From the NCBI GenBank assembly GCA_017476665.1, contig JAFUZJ010000021.1:1-64000 (forward strand): DNA of 64,000 nt, given 5' to 3'. Position 1 is the first letter of the stretch, and each line of letters starts with the position of its first letter. Made by a program: the position numbers and the translations under genes. Source of the stretch: Lachnospiraceae bacterium (GTDB lineage Bacteria > Bacillota > Clostridia > Lachnospirales > Lachnospiraceae). Of this stretch, positions 36,026 to 45,473 are shown in pieces. The notes beneath the pieces were generated by a model that saw nothing but the letters and a program-made list of their open reading frames with translations, was not told where the DNA came from and ran no database searches.

Positions 36026-36499
36026 ATGAGCTTATTGTCAACGGATTATTTGGATCGAGTGATAAGGATATGCCCAAAGGAAAGCAGGGTGTTAACGATT
36101 GAAAACTTGACTTCTTTTCACCGATTTGTGCAGAATGGATTTTTTTGCATATATTTGGCGGGATATCATAGCGTATGCATATCTAAATATTTGAGAAAAA
36201 TTGAAAAACCGGAGGAAAAAGAATGGTTACATTTTGGAGATATTGATCCGGATGGATATATGATTTTACAAAATCTGAGGAATAAAACGGGATTGGATTT
36301 TCAGCCCTATCAAATGAACAAGGAAATACTAGGTCATTACAAAAAGTATTCCAAGAGGTTAGAAAAGCAGGATAAGATAAAAGCAAATACTTTGATAGCA
36401 GAAGAATTTTATTCGTCTGCATTAAAATATATGTTGGAGAATGACATGAAACTGGAGCAGGAAGTAATCGCAATTGAAACGGAAGGTTATAGGAGATGA
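36026..36499 (+). pseudogene. C-terminal relic of Wadjet JetD (DUF2220 Toprim domain)
   Basis: 157 codons matching only the C-terminal nuclease part of JetD: 'VLTIENLTSFHRF', 'YLAGYHS', 'WLHFGDIDPDGYMIL', then helices to 'LIAEEFYSSALKYML'. The Toprim acidic residues (Glu in IENL, DxD in GDID) remain. The N-terminal DNA-binding half (about 200 residues) is absent, an in-frame stop abuts the ATG, there is no ribosome site, and JetA, JetB and JetC are missing. Wadjet cleaves plasmid DNA only as a complex, so this is probably a dead fragment. Composition is AT-rich, like the ATPase gene before it. Confidence 0.65.
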
Positions 36500-36524
36500 A
36501 GAAGATTTGACGGAGCGAAAATTG

Positions 36525-37043
36525 ATGATAAAAGTACTATTCGTCTGCCACGGCAATATTTGTAGATCGACAATGGCGGAGAGCATTATGACCTACCTGG
36601 TGGCACAGCGCCATTTATCAGATCAATTTCAGATCGCGTCCGCGGCCACCAGTCGAGAGGAAATTGGCAATCCGCCTCATTATGGCACGGTGAATAAGCT
36701 TCGTCAGGAGGGGATTCCTGTGATCCCACATCAGGCGGTTCAGATGACGCGGGCGGATTATGACAAATATGATCTTCTGATCGGCATGGACGGAGCCAAT
36801 ATCCGTAATATGATCAACATTGCAGGCGGAGATCCGAAAGACAAGATTCGAAAGCTCGGCACTTATGCCGGGCTGCAGAGAGACATTGCAGACCCGTGGT
36901 ACACGGGAAATTTTGAGGACACTTACCGGGATGTGATGGCGGGCTGCCAAGGCTTGCTGGAGGAGTGCCTGCAGCAGAAAGGACATTACAATGGCGAAGA
37001 AAGAAAAAGAAGTGAAAACCAATGCCATGCGTATTTTGGATAA
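36525..37043 (+). CDS. low-molecular-weight protein tyrosine phosphatase
   Basis: 172 residues. The phosphatase loop C-x5-R is 'VCHGNICRST' at residues 8-17, and the catalytic acid is in 'DPWYTGNFEDTY' near 125. Both are intact. Such enzymes dephosphorylate protein tyrosine, often in exopolysaccharide control, or arginine. The ATG at 36525 has GGAG upstream; the same frame is open earlier but through the JetD relic. Its last 53 bases overlap the start of the next gene. Confidence 0.9.
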   Translation: MIKVLFVCHGNICRSTMAESIMTYLVAQRHLSDQFQIASAATSREEIGNPPHYGTVNKLRQEGIPVIPHQAVQMTRADYDKYDLLIGMDGANIRNMINIAGGDPKDKIRKLGTYAGLQRDIADPWYTGNFEDTYRDVMAGCQGLLEECLQQKGHYNGEERKRSENQCHAYFG

Positions 37044-37479
37044 AAACAAAATTCCTTATGAGGTGGTTACCTATACCTGTGAGGAGTTCATCGACGGCAT
37101 TCACATTGCCGACCAGCTTGGACAGGCCTATGAGATTAGTTTCAAGACTCTGGTGACGGTGGGGAAAAGCGGGGAGCATTATGTATTTGTGTTACCGGTG
37201 GACAGAGAAGTGGATTTCAAAAAGGCGGCAAAGTGTGCCGGAGAGAAGTCTGTGGAAATGATCCATGTGAAAGATATCAATGCAGTGACGGGATATATCC
37301 GGGGCGGCTGTACGCCGGTGGGTATGAAGAAATTATTCCCCACTTTTATCCATGAGAGTGCGAAAAATTTTGAGAAGATCATCATCAGCGGCGGACAGAT
37401 CGGGGCACAGATCCATCTGGACCCCAACGATCTGGCGAAAGTTGTGAATGCAAAGTTTGTGGATATTGTTGCGGGGTGA
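36991..37479 (+). CDS. ybaK: YbaK/EbsC-type Cys-tRNA(Pro) deacylase
   Basis: 162 residues of the YbaK/ProX fold, a trans-editing enzyme that removes Cys (or other amino acids) from mischarged tRNA-Pro. Features include 'TNAMRILDKNKIPYE' at the start, 'KTLVTVG..GEHYVFVLPVDREVDFKKAA', the 'GYIRGGCTPVGMKK' loop and 'IIISGGQIGAQIHLDPNDL' near the end. It overlaps the phosphatase gene by 53 bases in another frame, so the two are probably cotranscribed. Confidence 0.9.
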   Translation: MAKKEKEVKTNAMRILDKNKIPYEVVTYTCEEFIDGIHIADQLGQAYEISFKTLVTVGKSGEHYVFVLPVDREVDFKKAAKCAGEKSVEMIHVKDINAVTGYIRGGCTPVGMKKLFPTFIHESAKNFEKIIISGGQIGAQIHLDPNDLAKVVNAKFVDIVAG

Positions 37480-37485
37480 TCAGGC

Positions 37486-37932
37486 CTATTGCTCGATTTC
37501 CCGGACATCATAGATCTCATAAGGCGCTTTGTAGATCCGGTGGATACGGATGGAGATCAGCACAAAAGCGATGCCGAAAAACAGGTATGCTTTCAGCCAA
37601 AGGGTGGGATTCCTGTGCGGTTCGGCTTTGTGTATTTCGGTCCAGTAATACATGTTGATCTTGTCGCCGTCGTGGATGGCATCCAGCCCGCTCACATTAA
37701 AACTGTAGTTATGCTGGTCCCGTGGATCCACATATTTTACCAGTTCCTCTCCGCTGTAAATATAGTAGTCGCCTACAAACATTTGCCCGTAATGGGTCAG
37801 CCGGAATTCCCGGATCTGTGTCCATGCAGTGTAGATCAGCACAACGATGGCAACGCCCCAGAGCGCCCACCAGATTCTGGCCTGATAGCTCTTGTGACTT
37901 TTTTCTGATTCAACTTGTCGATATCTGCTCAT
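37486..37932 (-). CDS. two-helix membrane protein of unknown function
   Basis: 148 residues with membrane helices near 23-42 and 113-130 and a beta-rich loop of about 65 residues between them, probably outside the membrane ('GQMFVGDYYIYSGEELVKYVDP', 'YSFNVSGLDAIHDGDKINMYYW'). No family recognised. GGAGGT precedes the chosen ATG; a longer frame to 38037 lacks support. It ends 6 bases from the convergent ybaK stop. Confidence 0.65.
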   Translation of the reverse strand: MSRYRQVESEKSHKSYQARIWWALWGVAIVVLIYTAWTQIREFRLTHYGQMFVGDYYIYSGEELVKYVDPRDQHNYSFNVSGLDAIHDGDKINMYYWTEIHKAEPHRNPTLWLKAYLFFGIAFVLISIRIHRIYKAPYEIYDVREIEQ

Positions 37933-38028
37933 AGGATTGACCTCCGTGTAATGTCGGCTGTATCTGCACTCATTATATGAAATCTGTAAAATAAAATCAA
38001 TATAAAATAAGGAATCAAGGATGAAGTG

Positions 38029-38682
38029 ATGGAACAATTGAAAGCTTTTTTATTTGATATGGATGGCACTCTGATTGACACAGAGTGCTATTATCGTGTG
38101 TTTTGGCCGAAAGCGCTGGCGGCGTTCGGATACACCATGACGGATGAGCAGGCCCTGTCCATGCGCAGTCTGGGGCGTCCGTTTGCACCGCAGCGGCTGC
38201 GGGAATGGTATGGGGAGACGTTGGATTATCATGCGGTGCGTGAGAAGCGCAAGGAGCTGATGGAGGAGGCGCTGGCCCGGGACGGCATCCGGGTGAAACC
38301 GGGTGCAAAGGAACTGCTCGCGGTTTTGCGGGACAAAGGAGTGATCACGGCTGTGGTTACTGCCACGGACAGAGAGCGGGCAGATCGGTATCTGGCGCAG
38401 ACTGGGTTGGCGGAATTTTTCAGCGAAGTGATCTCCGCTACGTCGGTGGAAGAAGGAAAGCCGTCGCCGGACATTTACCTGTATGCCTGTGAAAAACTCG
38501 GACTCAAGCCGGAGGAATGTGCGGCGGTGGAGGATTCACCGAACGGCGTGATGTCCGCCTATCGCGCAGGCTGTCGGGTGATCATGGTTCCGGATCAGAC
38601 ACCTGTGGATGAAACGGTCAGGCCATATCTGTATCAGTGTGCGGATTCCCTCGGTGACATCGCGGCATCAATCCATGATTGA
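38029..38682 (+). CDS. HAD hydrolase, beta-phosphoglucomutase-like
   Basis: 217 residues with HAD motifs: I 'FDMDGTLIDTE' (nucleophile Asp near 10), II 'VVTATD', III Lys in 'EEGKPSPDIY', and IV 'AVEDSPNG'. The helical cap after motif I and the 'GKPSPD' and 'EDSPNG' forms place it in the beta-phosphoglucomutase/phosphatase-like group. The substrate is likely a sugar phosphate or other small phosphate ester. ATG at 38029 follows AAGGA; a GTG lies 3 bases earlier. It is followed by the ptb promoter. Confidence 0.88.
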   Translation: MEQLKAFLFDMDGTLIDTECYYRVFWPKALAAFGYTMTDEQALSMRSLGRPFAPQRLREWYGETLDYHAVREKRKELMEEALARDGIRVKPGAKELLAVLRDKGVITAVVTATDRERADRYLAQTGLAEFFSEVISATSVEEGKPSPDIYLYACEKLGLKPEECAAVEDSPNGVMSAYRAGCRVIMVPDQTPVDETVRPYLYQCADSLGDIAASIHD

Positions 38683-38694
38683 TGCTATTATACC

Positions 38695-38723
38695 TTGATT
38701 TTTATCAGTGAATGTGCTATGAT
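38695..38723 (+). promoter_or_regulatory. promoter of ptb-buk
   Basis: TTGATT (38695-38700), a 17-base spacer and TATGAT (38718-38723), with TG one base before the -10. It is 70 bases upstream of the ptb start codon. Confidence 0.65.
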
Positions 38724-38792
38724 TTTTGAAGTGTTATAAATTTAACGATATAATAAAAAAGCAAAACGACAGATCGGGAAAGGAAAGGAACA

Positions 38793-39707
38793 ATGGGAAA
38801 GAGATTTGACGAAATTGCGGAGAAGGTAAGAAAGAGCGGCATAAAGAAAGTGGCTGTTTCCGTGGCACAGGATGAGGCTGTGCTGGAGGCGGTGAGAGCG
38901 GCGAAAGAGCGCGGGATCGCGGATGCAATCCTTGTGGGCGACGAGGCGAAGATCAAGGAGATCGCTGCTGCTTTGGACATGGATCTGACAGGCTATGAGA
39001 TTATCAATGAGCCAGATGTGATCCAGGCTTCTCTGAAAGCGGTGAAACTTGCCCATGACGGCGTTGCAGACATGTATATGAAGGGCATTATTGACACCAA
39101 GAATTTCTTAAAGAGCGTGCTGGACAAGGAAGTGGGGCTGCGCACCGGCGGGACTCTGTCCCATGTGAGTGTGTTTGAACTTCCGGGGATTGACAGACTG
39201 CTTTTCCTGACAGATGTTGCGTTTATGACTTATCCGACGCTGGAGGATAAGGTGAATATTATCAAGAATACCATTCCTGTGTGCAAGGCCTGTGGCGTGG
39301 ACAAGCCGAAGGTAGCGCCTTTGGCCGCCGTAGAGGTGGTGAATCCCAAGATGCCTGTGACATTGGATGCGGAAGAACTGACCAAGATGGGCGAGGCCGG
39401 CGAATTTGGTGACTGTATCGTAGACGGACCGCTTTCCATGGATCTGGCGATCGAGCCCGAGGCTGCAAAGCATAAGGGTGCGACAAACAGGAAGATCCAG
39501 GGAGACGCGGATGTGCTGTTGTTCCCGGATATTCATGCGGGCAATCTGGTCTACAAGGCGATGGTTCATCTGGCAGGCGGACAGAATGGTTGTATTCTGA
39601 CGGGTACCAAGGTGCCGGTGATCCTGACCAGCCGCTCCGATAGTTTTGAGACAAAGGTAAATTCTCTGGCATTGGCAGCAGCGGTTGCAAATGCGATGCA
39701 GAAATGA
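38793..39707 (+). CDS. ptb: phosphate butyryltransferase
   Basis: 304-residue member of the phosphate acetyl/butyryltransferase family. It converts butyryl-CoA and phosphate to butyryl-phosphate. Family segments: '[20 protein letters not shown]', '[18 protein letters not shown]', 'GPLSMDLAI', and '[16 protein letters not shown]'. Pairing with butyrate kinase 13 bases downstream separates it from acetate-forming Pta. The two enzymes end butyrate fermentation with ATP formation. Confidence 0.92.
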   Translation: MGKRFDEIAEKVRKSGIKKVAVSVAQDEAVLEAVRAAKERGIADAILVGDEAKIKEIAAALDMDLTGYEIINEPDVIQASLKAVKLAHDGVADMYMKGIIDTKNFLKSVLDKEVGLRTGGTLSHVSVFELPGIDRLLFLTDVAFMTYPTLEDKVNIIKNTIPVCKACGVDKPKVAPLAAVEVVNPKMPVTLDAEELTKMGEAGEFGDCIVDGPLSMDLAIEPEAAKHKGATNRKIQGDADVLLFPDIHAGNLVYKAMVHLAGGQNGCILTGTKVPVILTSRSDSFETKVNSLALAAAVANAMQK

Positions 39708-39720
39708 AAGGAGAAAAGAT

Positions 39721-40788
39721 ATGGCGATGAAAAGTTTGATCATTAATCCCGGATCTACCTCCACCAAGATCGGTGTGTTTGAGGATGAGACGCTGTTGTT
39801 TGAGGAAACGCTCAGACATTCCACCGAGGAGATTGCACAGTTTGCCACGATCGTGGATCAGAAGGATTTCCGGAAAAAAATCATCACGGATCTTTTGGAG
39901 TCCAAGAATTTTGATATCAGATCTCTGGATGTGGTAGTGGGCAGAGGCGGTATGTTAAAGCCCATTCCCGGCGGTACCTATGCGGTGACGGACGAACTGC
40001 TGGCGGATCTGAAGGTCGGTGTTCAGGGGCAGCATGCTTCCAATCTGGGTGGTATTCTGGCGAGAGAGATCGGTGACTCCATCGGGGTGCCGTCCTATAT
40101 TGTGGACCCTGTGGTAGTGGACGAGTTGATGCCTGTGGCAAGGATTTCCGGTATGCCGGATGTGCCCCGCAACAGTGTATTCCATGCGCTGAATCAGAAA
40201 GCGGTGGCAAAGCGCTATGCAAAAGAGATCGGCAAGCCGTATGAGTCCCTGCGTCTGATCGTGGTACACATGGGCGGCGGCGTATCTGTGGGCGCGCATA
40301 TCGACGGCAAGGTTGTGGATGTGTTTAACGCGCTGGACGGAGACGGCGCATTTTCACCGGAGAGAGCGGGCGCGGTACCTACCGGCGGTCTGATCAAACT
40401 GTGTTTTTCCGGAAAATATACGGAGAAAGAAGTTTACCGCATGGCGGTGGGCAACGGCGGCTTCAACGCATATCTGGGCACCAACGATATGCGGGAAGTG
40501 ACTAAGATGGCAAACGGCGGCGATGAGAAAGCGAAACTGGTGAAGGAAGCCTTCATGCATCAGGTGGCAAAGGATATCGGCTCCATGGCCTGTGTGCTGG
40601 AGGGCAAGGTGGATCAGATCATTGTAACCGGTGGAATCGCCTATGGCGCTGACGTGGTTGACGGACTGAAGAAACGGGCAGAGTGGATCGCGCCTTTCAC
40701 GGTATATCCGGGGGAGGATGAGTTGCTGGCGCTGGCGCAGGGCGGCCTGCGCGTGATGAACGGCGAGGAGAAAGTCTGCGAGTATTGA
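39721..40788 (+). CDS. buk: butyrate kinase
   Basis: 355 residues of the acetokinase/ASKHA family: '[15 protein letters not shown]' (phosphate 1 loop), '[18 protein letters not shown]', '[20 protein letters not shown]' (phosphate 2) and '[10 protein letters not shown]' (adenosine loop). It transfers phosphate from butyryl-phosphate to ADP, giving butyrate and ATP. GGAG before the ATG at 39721 fixes the start; the open frame reaches back into ptb. Terminated by the hairpin at 40815. Confidence 0.94.
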   Translation: MAMKSLIINPGSTSTKIGVFEDETLLFEETLRHSTEEIAQFATIVDQKDFRKKIITDLLESKNFDIRSLDVVVGRGGMLKPIPGGTYAVTDELLADLKVGVQGQHASNLGGILAREIGDSIGVPSYIVDPVVVDELMPVARISGMPDVPRNSVFHALNQKAVAKRYAKEIGKPYESLRLIVVHMGGGVSVGAHIDGKVVDVFNALDGDGAFSPERAGAVPTGGLIKLCFSGKYTEKEVYRMAVGNGGFNAYLGTNDMREVTKMANGGDEKAKLVKEAFMHQVAKDIGSMACVLEGKVDQIIVTGGIAYGADVVDGLKKRAEWIAPFTVYPGEDELLALAQGGLRVMNGEEKVCEY

Positions 40789-40814
40789 TCTGAGGATTGG
40801 TCTTAATTTAACAT

Positions 40815-40851
40815 AAAAAATCCGGGCTGTGTGTTTCAGTCCGGATTTTTT
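40815..40851. terminator. bidirectional terminator between buk and AraC gene
   Basis: A perfect 11-base stem (40815-40825 with 40841-40851), A-rich on the left and T-rich on the right, so it can end transcription from both sides. The stop codon of the convergent AraC-type gene lies inside it. Confidence 0.85.
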
Positions 40852-41672
40852 CTGAATTCTCTGGGAGATTTCCCGTACACTTTTTTAAACAGATCTTTGA
40901 AGTAGTTGCTGTCATTGAAACCATACTCTAACGCGATATCGGTGATGGAGTTTGTTGTGGTGAGCAGGGCGGTCTGAGCATGCTTTAATCGGACATAATT
41001 CAGATATTCTTTGAAGCCCATGCCGGTGAGCTGCTTGAACTTCTTGCTGAAATAAGTGGGACTCAGGGAGGCCACCGCGGACACCTGGTCCAATGTCAAG
41101 GGCTGTTTATAATTTTTATAAATATACTTGGTGGCACGGAGAATATCCGCGTCCTTTGCATGCAAAAGATCGGGATCCTCCTCTGCCATGATGGAATGTC
41201 GCATGAGCATGAGCAGGATTTCCTGGAGATAGACTGCCAGAAAACCGTCGGAGTATTCATCTATGTGCGCGTGTTCTGCCAACATCCGCTTCAGCAGATT
41301 GTGAAAATCCTCCTGATAAAGCGCCGGGATGCTTCCCATAAAAGAATGGGGAGCGGGCAGATTACTCACAAGCTGATGTTCCGGATTGAAGTAAATCATG
41401 CAGATCTCGCAGTCCTCCTGATAGACCGAATGGTGCAGTTCGCCGGGGGCGATGAATACCAGATCGCCTTTTTCCAGCTGATAGACACGGTCTTTGAGCA
41501 GAAAATGGGAGTGCCCGGAGAGCAGATAAAATATTTCGTAAAAATTGTGATAGTGATCAGACTGCATCGGGGAAAAATCGCCGCGCTTGCCGCGTGCAAT
41601 TTTAATATGTTCGATGGTTTTGCGGGAGGATCTTCCTAGACGCGGCTGATCATCAGGTTTTGTGGATGCCAT
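40836..41672 (-). CDS. AraC-family transcriptional regulator
   Basis: 278 residues. The N-terminal cupin-type ligand domain has 'SDHYHNFYEIFYLLSG' and 'LEKGDLVFIAPGELHHSVY'. The C-terminal double helix-turn-helix (about 175-275) has 'LTLDQVSAVASLSPTYFSKKFKQLTG' and 'ITDIALEYGFNDSNYFKDLFKKVYGKSPREFR'. Such regulators usually control carbohydrate use. It is divergent from the thrH-SGNH esterase-MATE genes, so those, especially the esterase, are the likeliest targets. Confidence 0.9.
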   Translation of the reverse strand: MASTKPDDQPRLGRSSRKTIEHIKIARGKRGDFSPMQSDHYHNFYEIFYLLSGHSHFLLKDRVYQLEKGDLVFIAPGELHHSVYQEDCEICMIYFNPEHQLVSNLPAPHSFMGSIPALYQEDFHNLLKRMLAEHAHIDEYSDGFLAVYLQEILLMLMRHSIMAEEDPDLLHAKDADILRATKYIYKNYKQPLTLDQVSAVASLSPTYFSKKFKQLTGMGFKEYLNYVRLKHAQTALLTTTNSITDIALEYGFNDSNYFKDLFKKVYGKSPREFRKNPD

Positions 41673-41803
41673 ACAGCAGTCCTCCTATGTAGTACATGTG
41701 TTTATTGTTTCAACGGTTGCAATGAAATCGGATATTTATAAAGGAATCATATCACAGAATAGAGCATTATACCACAAAAAACAGTATTCCCGCACCTTTT
41801 TGC

Positions 41804-41832
41804 TTTACATGAGGGAAAAAATGCTCTATACT
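41804..41832 (+). promoter_or_regulatory. promoter upstream of thrH
   Basis: TTTACA (41804-41809), a 17-base spacer and TATACT (41827-41832). A 9-base inverted repeat (41760-41768 with 41820-41828) overlaps the -10 and could be an operator. Confidence 0.6.
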
Positions 41833-41877
41833 GAATAGAAAATGGCTCAAGAGAGAACAGGATAAAGGAGAAAAGAA

Positions 41878-42480
41878 ATGTATATTACATGCTTGGACTT
41901 GGAAGGGGTATTGGTGCCGGAGATCTGGATCGCGTTTGCGGAGGCCAGCGGAATTCCGGAATTGAAGAAGACGACGCGTGACGAGCCGGACTATGACAAG
42001 CTCATGAGATGGAGGATCGGTGTGCTGAAGGAGCATGGCCTGGGGCTGAAGGAGATCCAGGATACGATCGCAAAGATCGATCCCATGCCCGGCGCAAAAG
42101 AGTTTCTGGATGAGCTCCGTTCTTTCTGTCAGGTGATCATCATCAGTGATACCTTTACGCAGTTTGCAACACCGCTGATGCAGAAGCTGGGATGGCCTAC
42201 GATCTTCTGTAATTCCCTGGAGGTTGCGGAGAACGGGGAGATCACAGGGTTTAAGATGCGGATTGAGCAGTCTAAGCTGACCACAGTGAAAGCGCTGCAG
42301 TCCATTGGGTTTGATACCATTGCCAGCGGAGACAGTTACAATGATCTGGCAATGATCCAGGCGAGCAAGGCGGGATTTTTGTTCCGCAGTACGGAGAAAA
42401 TCAAGGCGGACTATCCTGAGCTGCCTGCCTTTGAAACGTATGATGAGCTGATGGCGGCGATCAAAAAAGCTATGGTGTAG
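41878..42480 (+). CDS. thrH: ThrH-type phosphoserine phosphatase/homoserine phosphotransferase
   Basis: 200-residue HAD enzyme. Motif I is 'CLDLEGVLVPEIW' (Asp at 6 and Glu in place of the second Asp, as in ThrH), motif II 'IISDTF', Lys near 140, and motif IV 'ASGDSYNDLAM'. ThrH proteins dephosphorylate phosphoserine and can move the phosphate to homoserine, linking serine and threonine synthesis. The length and the DLEG motif match the family closely. The role is taken from the family; the linked genes do not help. Confidence 0.85.
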   Translation: MYITCLDLEGVLVPEIWIAFAEASGIPELKKTTRDEPDYDKLMRWRIGVLKEHGLGLKEIQDTIAKIDPMPGAKEFLDELRSFCQVIIISDTFTQFATPLMQKLGWPTIFCNSLEVAENGEITGFKMRIEQSKLTTVKALQSIGFDTIASGDSYNDLAMIQASKAGFLFRSTEKIKADYPELPAFETYDELMAAIKKAMV

Positions 42481-42531
42481 AAGAAAACAGTACAGAGCGG
42501 AGTGATACAGGCAGAAATTGGAGGAAGCAGG

Positions 42532-44001
42532 ATGCACACATTATGGGTCGTGGGTGATTCCACGCTGAGCGCATTTGACGATAAATATTTTTACCCGCGA
42601 TACGGATATGGTACGATGTTAGACCGGTATCTGGACGATGAGATCAGAGTGGAGAATCTTGCACTCAGCGGCAGAAGCAGTAAGAGTTATCTGGAGGAGC
42701 CGGAATATCAAAAGCTTCTGAACGGCATGGGTGAGGGAGACTTTTTGCTCATGGGATTCGGACATAATGATGAGAAAGCGGAGGCAGGACGGTTCACGGA
42801 TGGTCAGGGAGACTATCGTGCGGAGGGAAGCTTTGCGCACTCTCTCTATGCGAATTATATCTGTCCGGCGATGAAGGCGGGATGTCAGCCCATTCTTGCC
42901 ACGGCCATTGTGCGTCGGTGCGCCACCGGAACATGGGATCCGCAGGATCTGCATGTGACGCAGGATGTGGGAGAATTCAAAGGTGGGGACTACGCCCAGA
43001 TTGTACGCGGACTGTCACAGGATCTGGCTGAGAAAGAGCAGATCCGGGTGCCGGTGGTGGATATGACTGCCATGACCAGGAAGTTATATGAGGAATTGGG
43101 ACCGGAGCAGACAATCTATCTGCATGCATGGCCTTCCGACAATGTGCTGAGTGTGGACAATACCCATACCAATATCTGGGGTGCCAGAGTGAATGCGTAT
43201 ATGGTGTTGCAGACGGTGCGAAATCTAGGGATCGCAGGGTTGTCAGAGCATGTGACGGGATTGGAGAAGGATGCTCCCTATCCGGCAAAGGAAACTTATC
43301 TTGTACCCAATGAAAATTATGTGCCCACGGTCTTTTCGGCGGATCTGCCGGACAGCAGGCTGTGGAAAGATTATGTGGATGACAGGGGCAATCGTTTTCG
43401 GGGAACTGCCTTTGGTGATCTGTTCCTGAAGCCGGAGGAGATTCAGAACAATTTTGTGCTGGAGACTACGGAGACCGGCGGTATGCATATCGCAGCAAAG
43501 AACAATCATGGCAAGATCAGCCTGGTCACCGAGGGAATTGCTATGTATTACAGGGCAGTTTCCACACAGAAGAATTTCAGGCTTTCGGCCGCCATCCGGA
43601 TACAGGATTATTTTTCCAATGATCAGGTATCCTTCGGACTGATGGTGCGGGATGATATGTATATCGACAAAGTGACACCGGATATCCTGGGAGACTATGT
43701 GGCGGCAGCGCCTTTGTATCTGACGAAAAAGGCGGAGGCGGTAAACTGCTTTGCCAGAAAGAACGGTTTGCTGGTTCAGGGTGGAACTGTCACCAGAGAG
43801 TATCGACCGGGAGATGTGGTTTCGGTGCGCCTTCAGTCTACCTCAGACGGGTATATGGCGCAGTTTGGCGACGAGAAGGAGATCACAGGAGGATTTGATT
43901 TCAAGCTGACGGCAATCGATCCGGAGCACGTGTACGTGGGCATGTTCGTGGCAAGAAATGCGGATGTGATATTTGAGAATATTGAATTTGAAGAGTTTTA
44001 G
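42532..44001 (+). CDS. SGNH-family esterase with C-terminal beta-sandwich
   Basis: 489 residues. The SGNH/GDSL hydrolase domain (about 1-235) has block I 'VVGDSTLSAF' (nucleophile Ser), block III 'GFGHND', and block V 'DNTHTNIWGA' with Asp and His. This order and spacing are typical of rhamnogalacturonan/polysaccharide acetylesterases. The C-terminal 230 residues look like a concanavalin-type beta-sandwich, possibly sugar-binding. No signal peptide is visible, so it may act on imported oligosaccharides. GGAGG at 42520-42524 supports the ATG. Confidence 0.8.
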   Translation: MHTLWVVGDSTLSAFDDKYFYPRYGYGTMLDRYLDDEIRVENLALSGRSSKSYLEEPEYQKLLNGMGEGDFLLMGFGHNDEKAEAGRFTDGQGDYRAEGSFAHSLYANYICPAMKAGCQPILATAIVRRCATGTWDPQDLHVTQDVGEFKGGDYAQIVRGLSQDLAEKEQIRVPVVDMTAMTRKLYEELGPEQTIYLHAWPSDNVLSVDNTHTNIWGARVNAYMVLQTVRNLGIAGLSEHVTGLEKDAPYPAKETYLVPNENYVPTVFSADLPDSRLWKDYVDDRGNRFRGTAFGDLFLKPEEIQNNFVLETTETGGMHIAAKNNHGKISLVTEGIAMYYRAVSTQKNFRLSAAIRIQDYFSNDQVSFGLMVRDDMYIDKVTPDILGDYVAAAPLYLTKKAEAVNCFARKNGLLVQGGTVTREYRPGDVVSVRLQSTSDGYMAQFGDEKEITGGFDFKLTAIDPEHVYVGMFVARNADVIFENIEFEEF

Positions 44002-44032
44002 ATCCGAACGAAGAAAGCGGAAAGGTTTTGAC

Positions 44033-45424
44033 ATGATAAGGCTTTACGACAGACAAAAGATCAGACAGGAAATGCAGCAGGGAACGCTGCTGTTTATAAA
44101 TCGGGCGCTGGCAGCATTGCTGGTGCCCATCATTATTGAGCAATTTTTGAACTCGTTCATGGGCATGGTGGATACCATGATGGTGAGCAATGTGGGCTCC
44201 TATGCCATCACGGCGGTGTCGCTGGTGGATTCCATCAATAATCTGATCATTCAGATCTTCTCCGCCATGGCGACAGGGGCGTCCATTATCTGTTCCCAGT
44301 ATCTGGGTGCAAAGGATCGGGAAGGTTCCAAGCAGGCGGCGAGACAGGTGGTTCTGACAGTGTTTGTCATTTCCATGAGCATCATGACATTAGGGTTGAT
44401 CTTCCGAAGAGGTCTGCTGGCTTTTATCTTCGGCAGTGTAGAGGACATCGTCATGGAAAACTGTCTGGTATATTTTGTGTTGACGGCATTGTCCTATCCG
44501 TTTCTGGCGTTGTTCAATGTGGGCGCGGCGTTTTTTCGGGCGGGCGGAAATTCCAAATATCCCATGGTGATCTCACTGATCTCCAATGGGATCAACATTG
44601 CGGGAAACAGTATACTTATCTTCGGGTTCGGGTTGGGAGTATTCGGAGCGGCGGCAGCCACTCTGGTATCCCGGATGTTCTGCATGATCGTGATCTTTAT
44701 TGCTTTGGCGAGGCCGAGACAGGCTATCGTGATCAATCATTATCTGTCCATCCGGCCCCAGCCGGAGTTAATCAGAAAGGTATTAGCTATTGGGATCCCC
44801 TCCGGCATTGAGAACGGCATGTTCCAGTTCGGAAAACTCTCCATTCAGTCTACCATATCGGTGCTGCCTACAACTGCATTGGCGGCGCAGGCCATGACGA
44901 ACATTCTAGAGAATGTGAACGGTGTGGTGGGCATTTCTATCGGAATCGGACTGATGACTGTGGTGGGGCAATGTATTGGTGCGGGAAAAAGAGAGCAGGC
45001 GAAGTATTATGTGGTCAAGATCACGGGAATTGCCTGGGTCGGGATTATCATATCCTGTCTGTTGGTGATGGCGATTGTGTCGCCCGTCACGAAGATTGCG
45101 GGCATGGAACCGGAGAGCGCAGCGCTCTGCATTCATATGGTGGCAGCCATCACCGTGGTAAAGCCTATTGCCTGGACGCTTTCCTTTGTGCCGGCATACG
45201 GCATGCGGGCAGCGGGAGATGTGAAGTTCTCCATGATTACCTCCATGATCACCATGTGGACAGTGCGCGTGGCACTGTGTATCTGTCTGGCCAAAGTATT
45301 CGGGTTCGGGACGATGGCTGTGTGGTACGGTATGTTCGCGGATTGGACAGTGAGAAGTATTGTTTTCAGCTGTCGGTTTATGAGCGGAAGATGGTTGAAG
45401 ACGAGTCTGGTGGAGAAAGCGTAA
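44033..45424 (+). CDS. MATE-family efflux transporter
   Basis: 463 residues with about twelve membrane helices in two similar halves, typical of the multidrug and toxic compound extrusion family ('NSFMGMVDTMMVSNVG' in the first half, 'NGMFQFGKLSIQSTIS' in the second). It uses a sodium or proton gradient to export cations or drugs; the true substrate cannot be told. It follows the esterase gene by 31 bases. The chosen ATG has GGAAAGG upstream; an earlier in-frame ATG lies inside the esterase gene. Confidence 0.9.
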   Translation: MIRLYDRQKIRQEMQQGTLLFINRALAALLVPIIIEQFLNSFMGMVDTMMVSNVGSYAITAVSLVDSINNLIIQIFSAMATGASIICSQYLGAKDREGSKQAARQVVLTVFVISMSIMTLGLIFRRGLLAFIFGSVEDIVMENCLVYFVLTALSYPFLALFNVGAAFFRAGGNSKYPMVISLISNGINIAGNSILIFGFGLGVFGAAAATLVSRMFCMIVIFIALARPRQAIVINHYLSIRPQPELIRKVLAIGIPSGIENGMFQFGKLSIQSTISVLPTTALAAQAMTNILENVNGVVGISIGIGLMTVVGQCIGAGKREQAKYYVVKITGIAWVGIIISCLLVMAIVSPVTKIAGMEPESAALCIHMVAAITVVKPIAWTLSFVPAYGMRAAGDVKFSMITSMITMWTVRVALCICLAKVFGFGTMAVWYGMFADWTVRSIVFSCRFMSGRWLKTSLVEKA

Positions 45425-45430
45425 GAAAAG

Positions 45431-45473
45431 CACAGACAGGGTTGGACTTAAAGCGGTCCATACCCTGTCTGTG
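45431..45473. terminator. bidirectional terminator overlapping the end of the YfcC-type gene
   Basis: CACAGACAGGG (45431-45441) pairs perfectly with 45463-45473, and an inner TGGAC/GTCCA pair extends the structure. The last ten codons of the minus-strand transporter gene are encoded within or beside the right arm. Confidence 0.75.
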
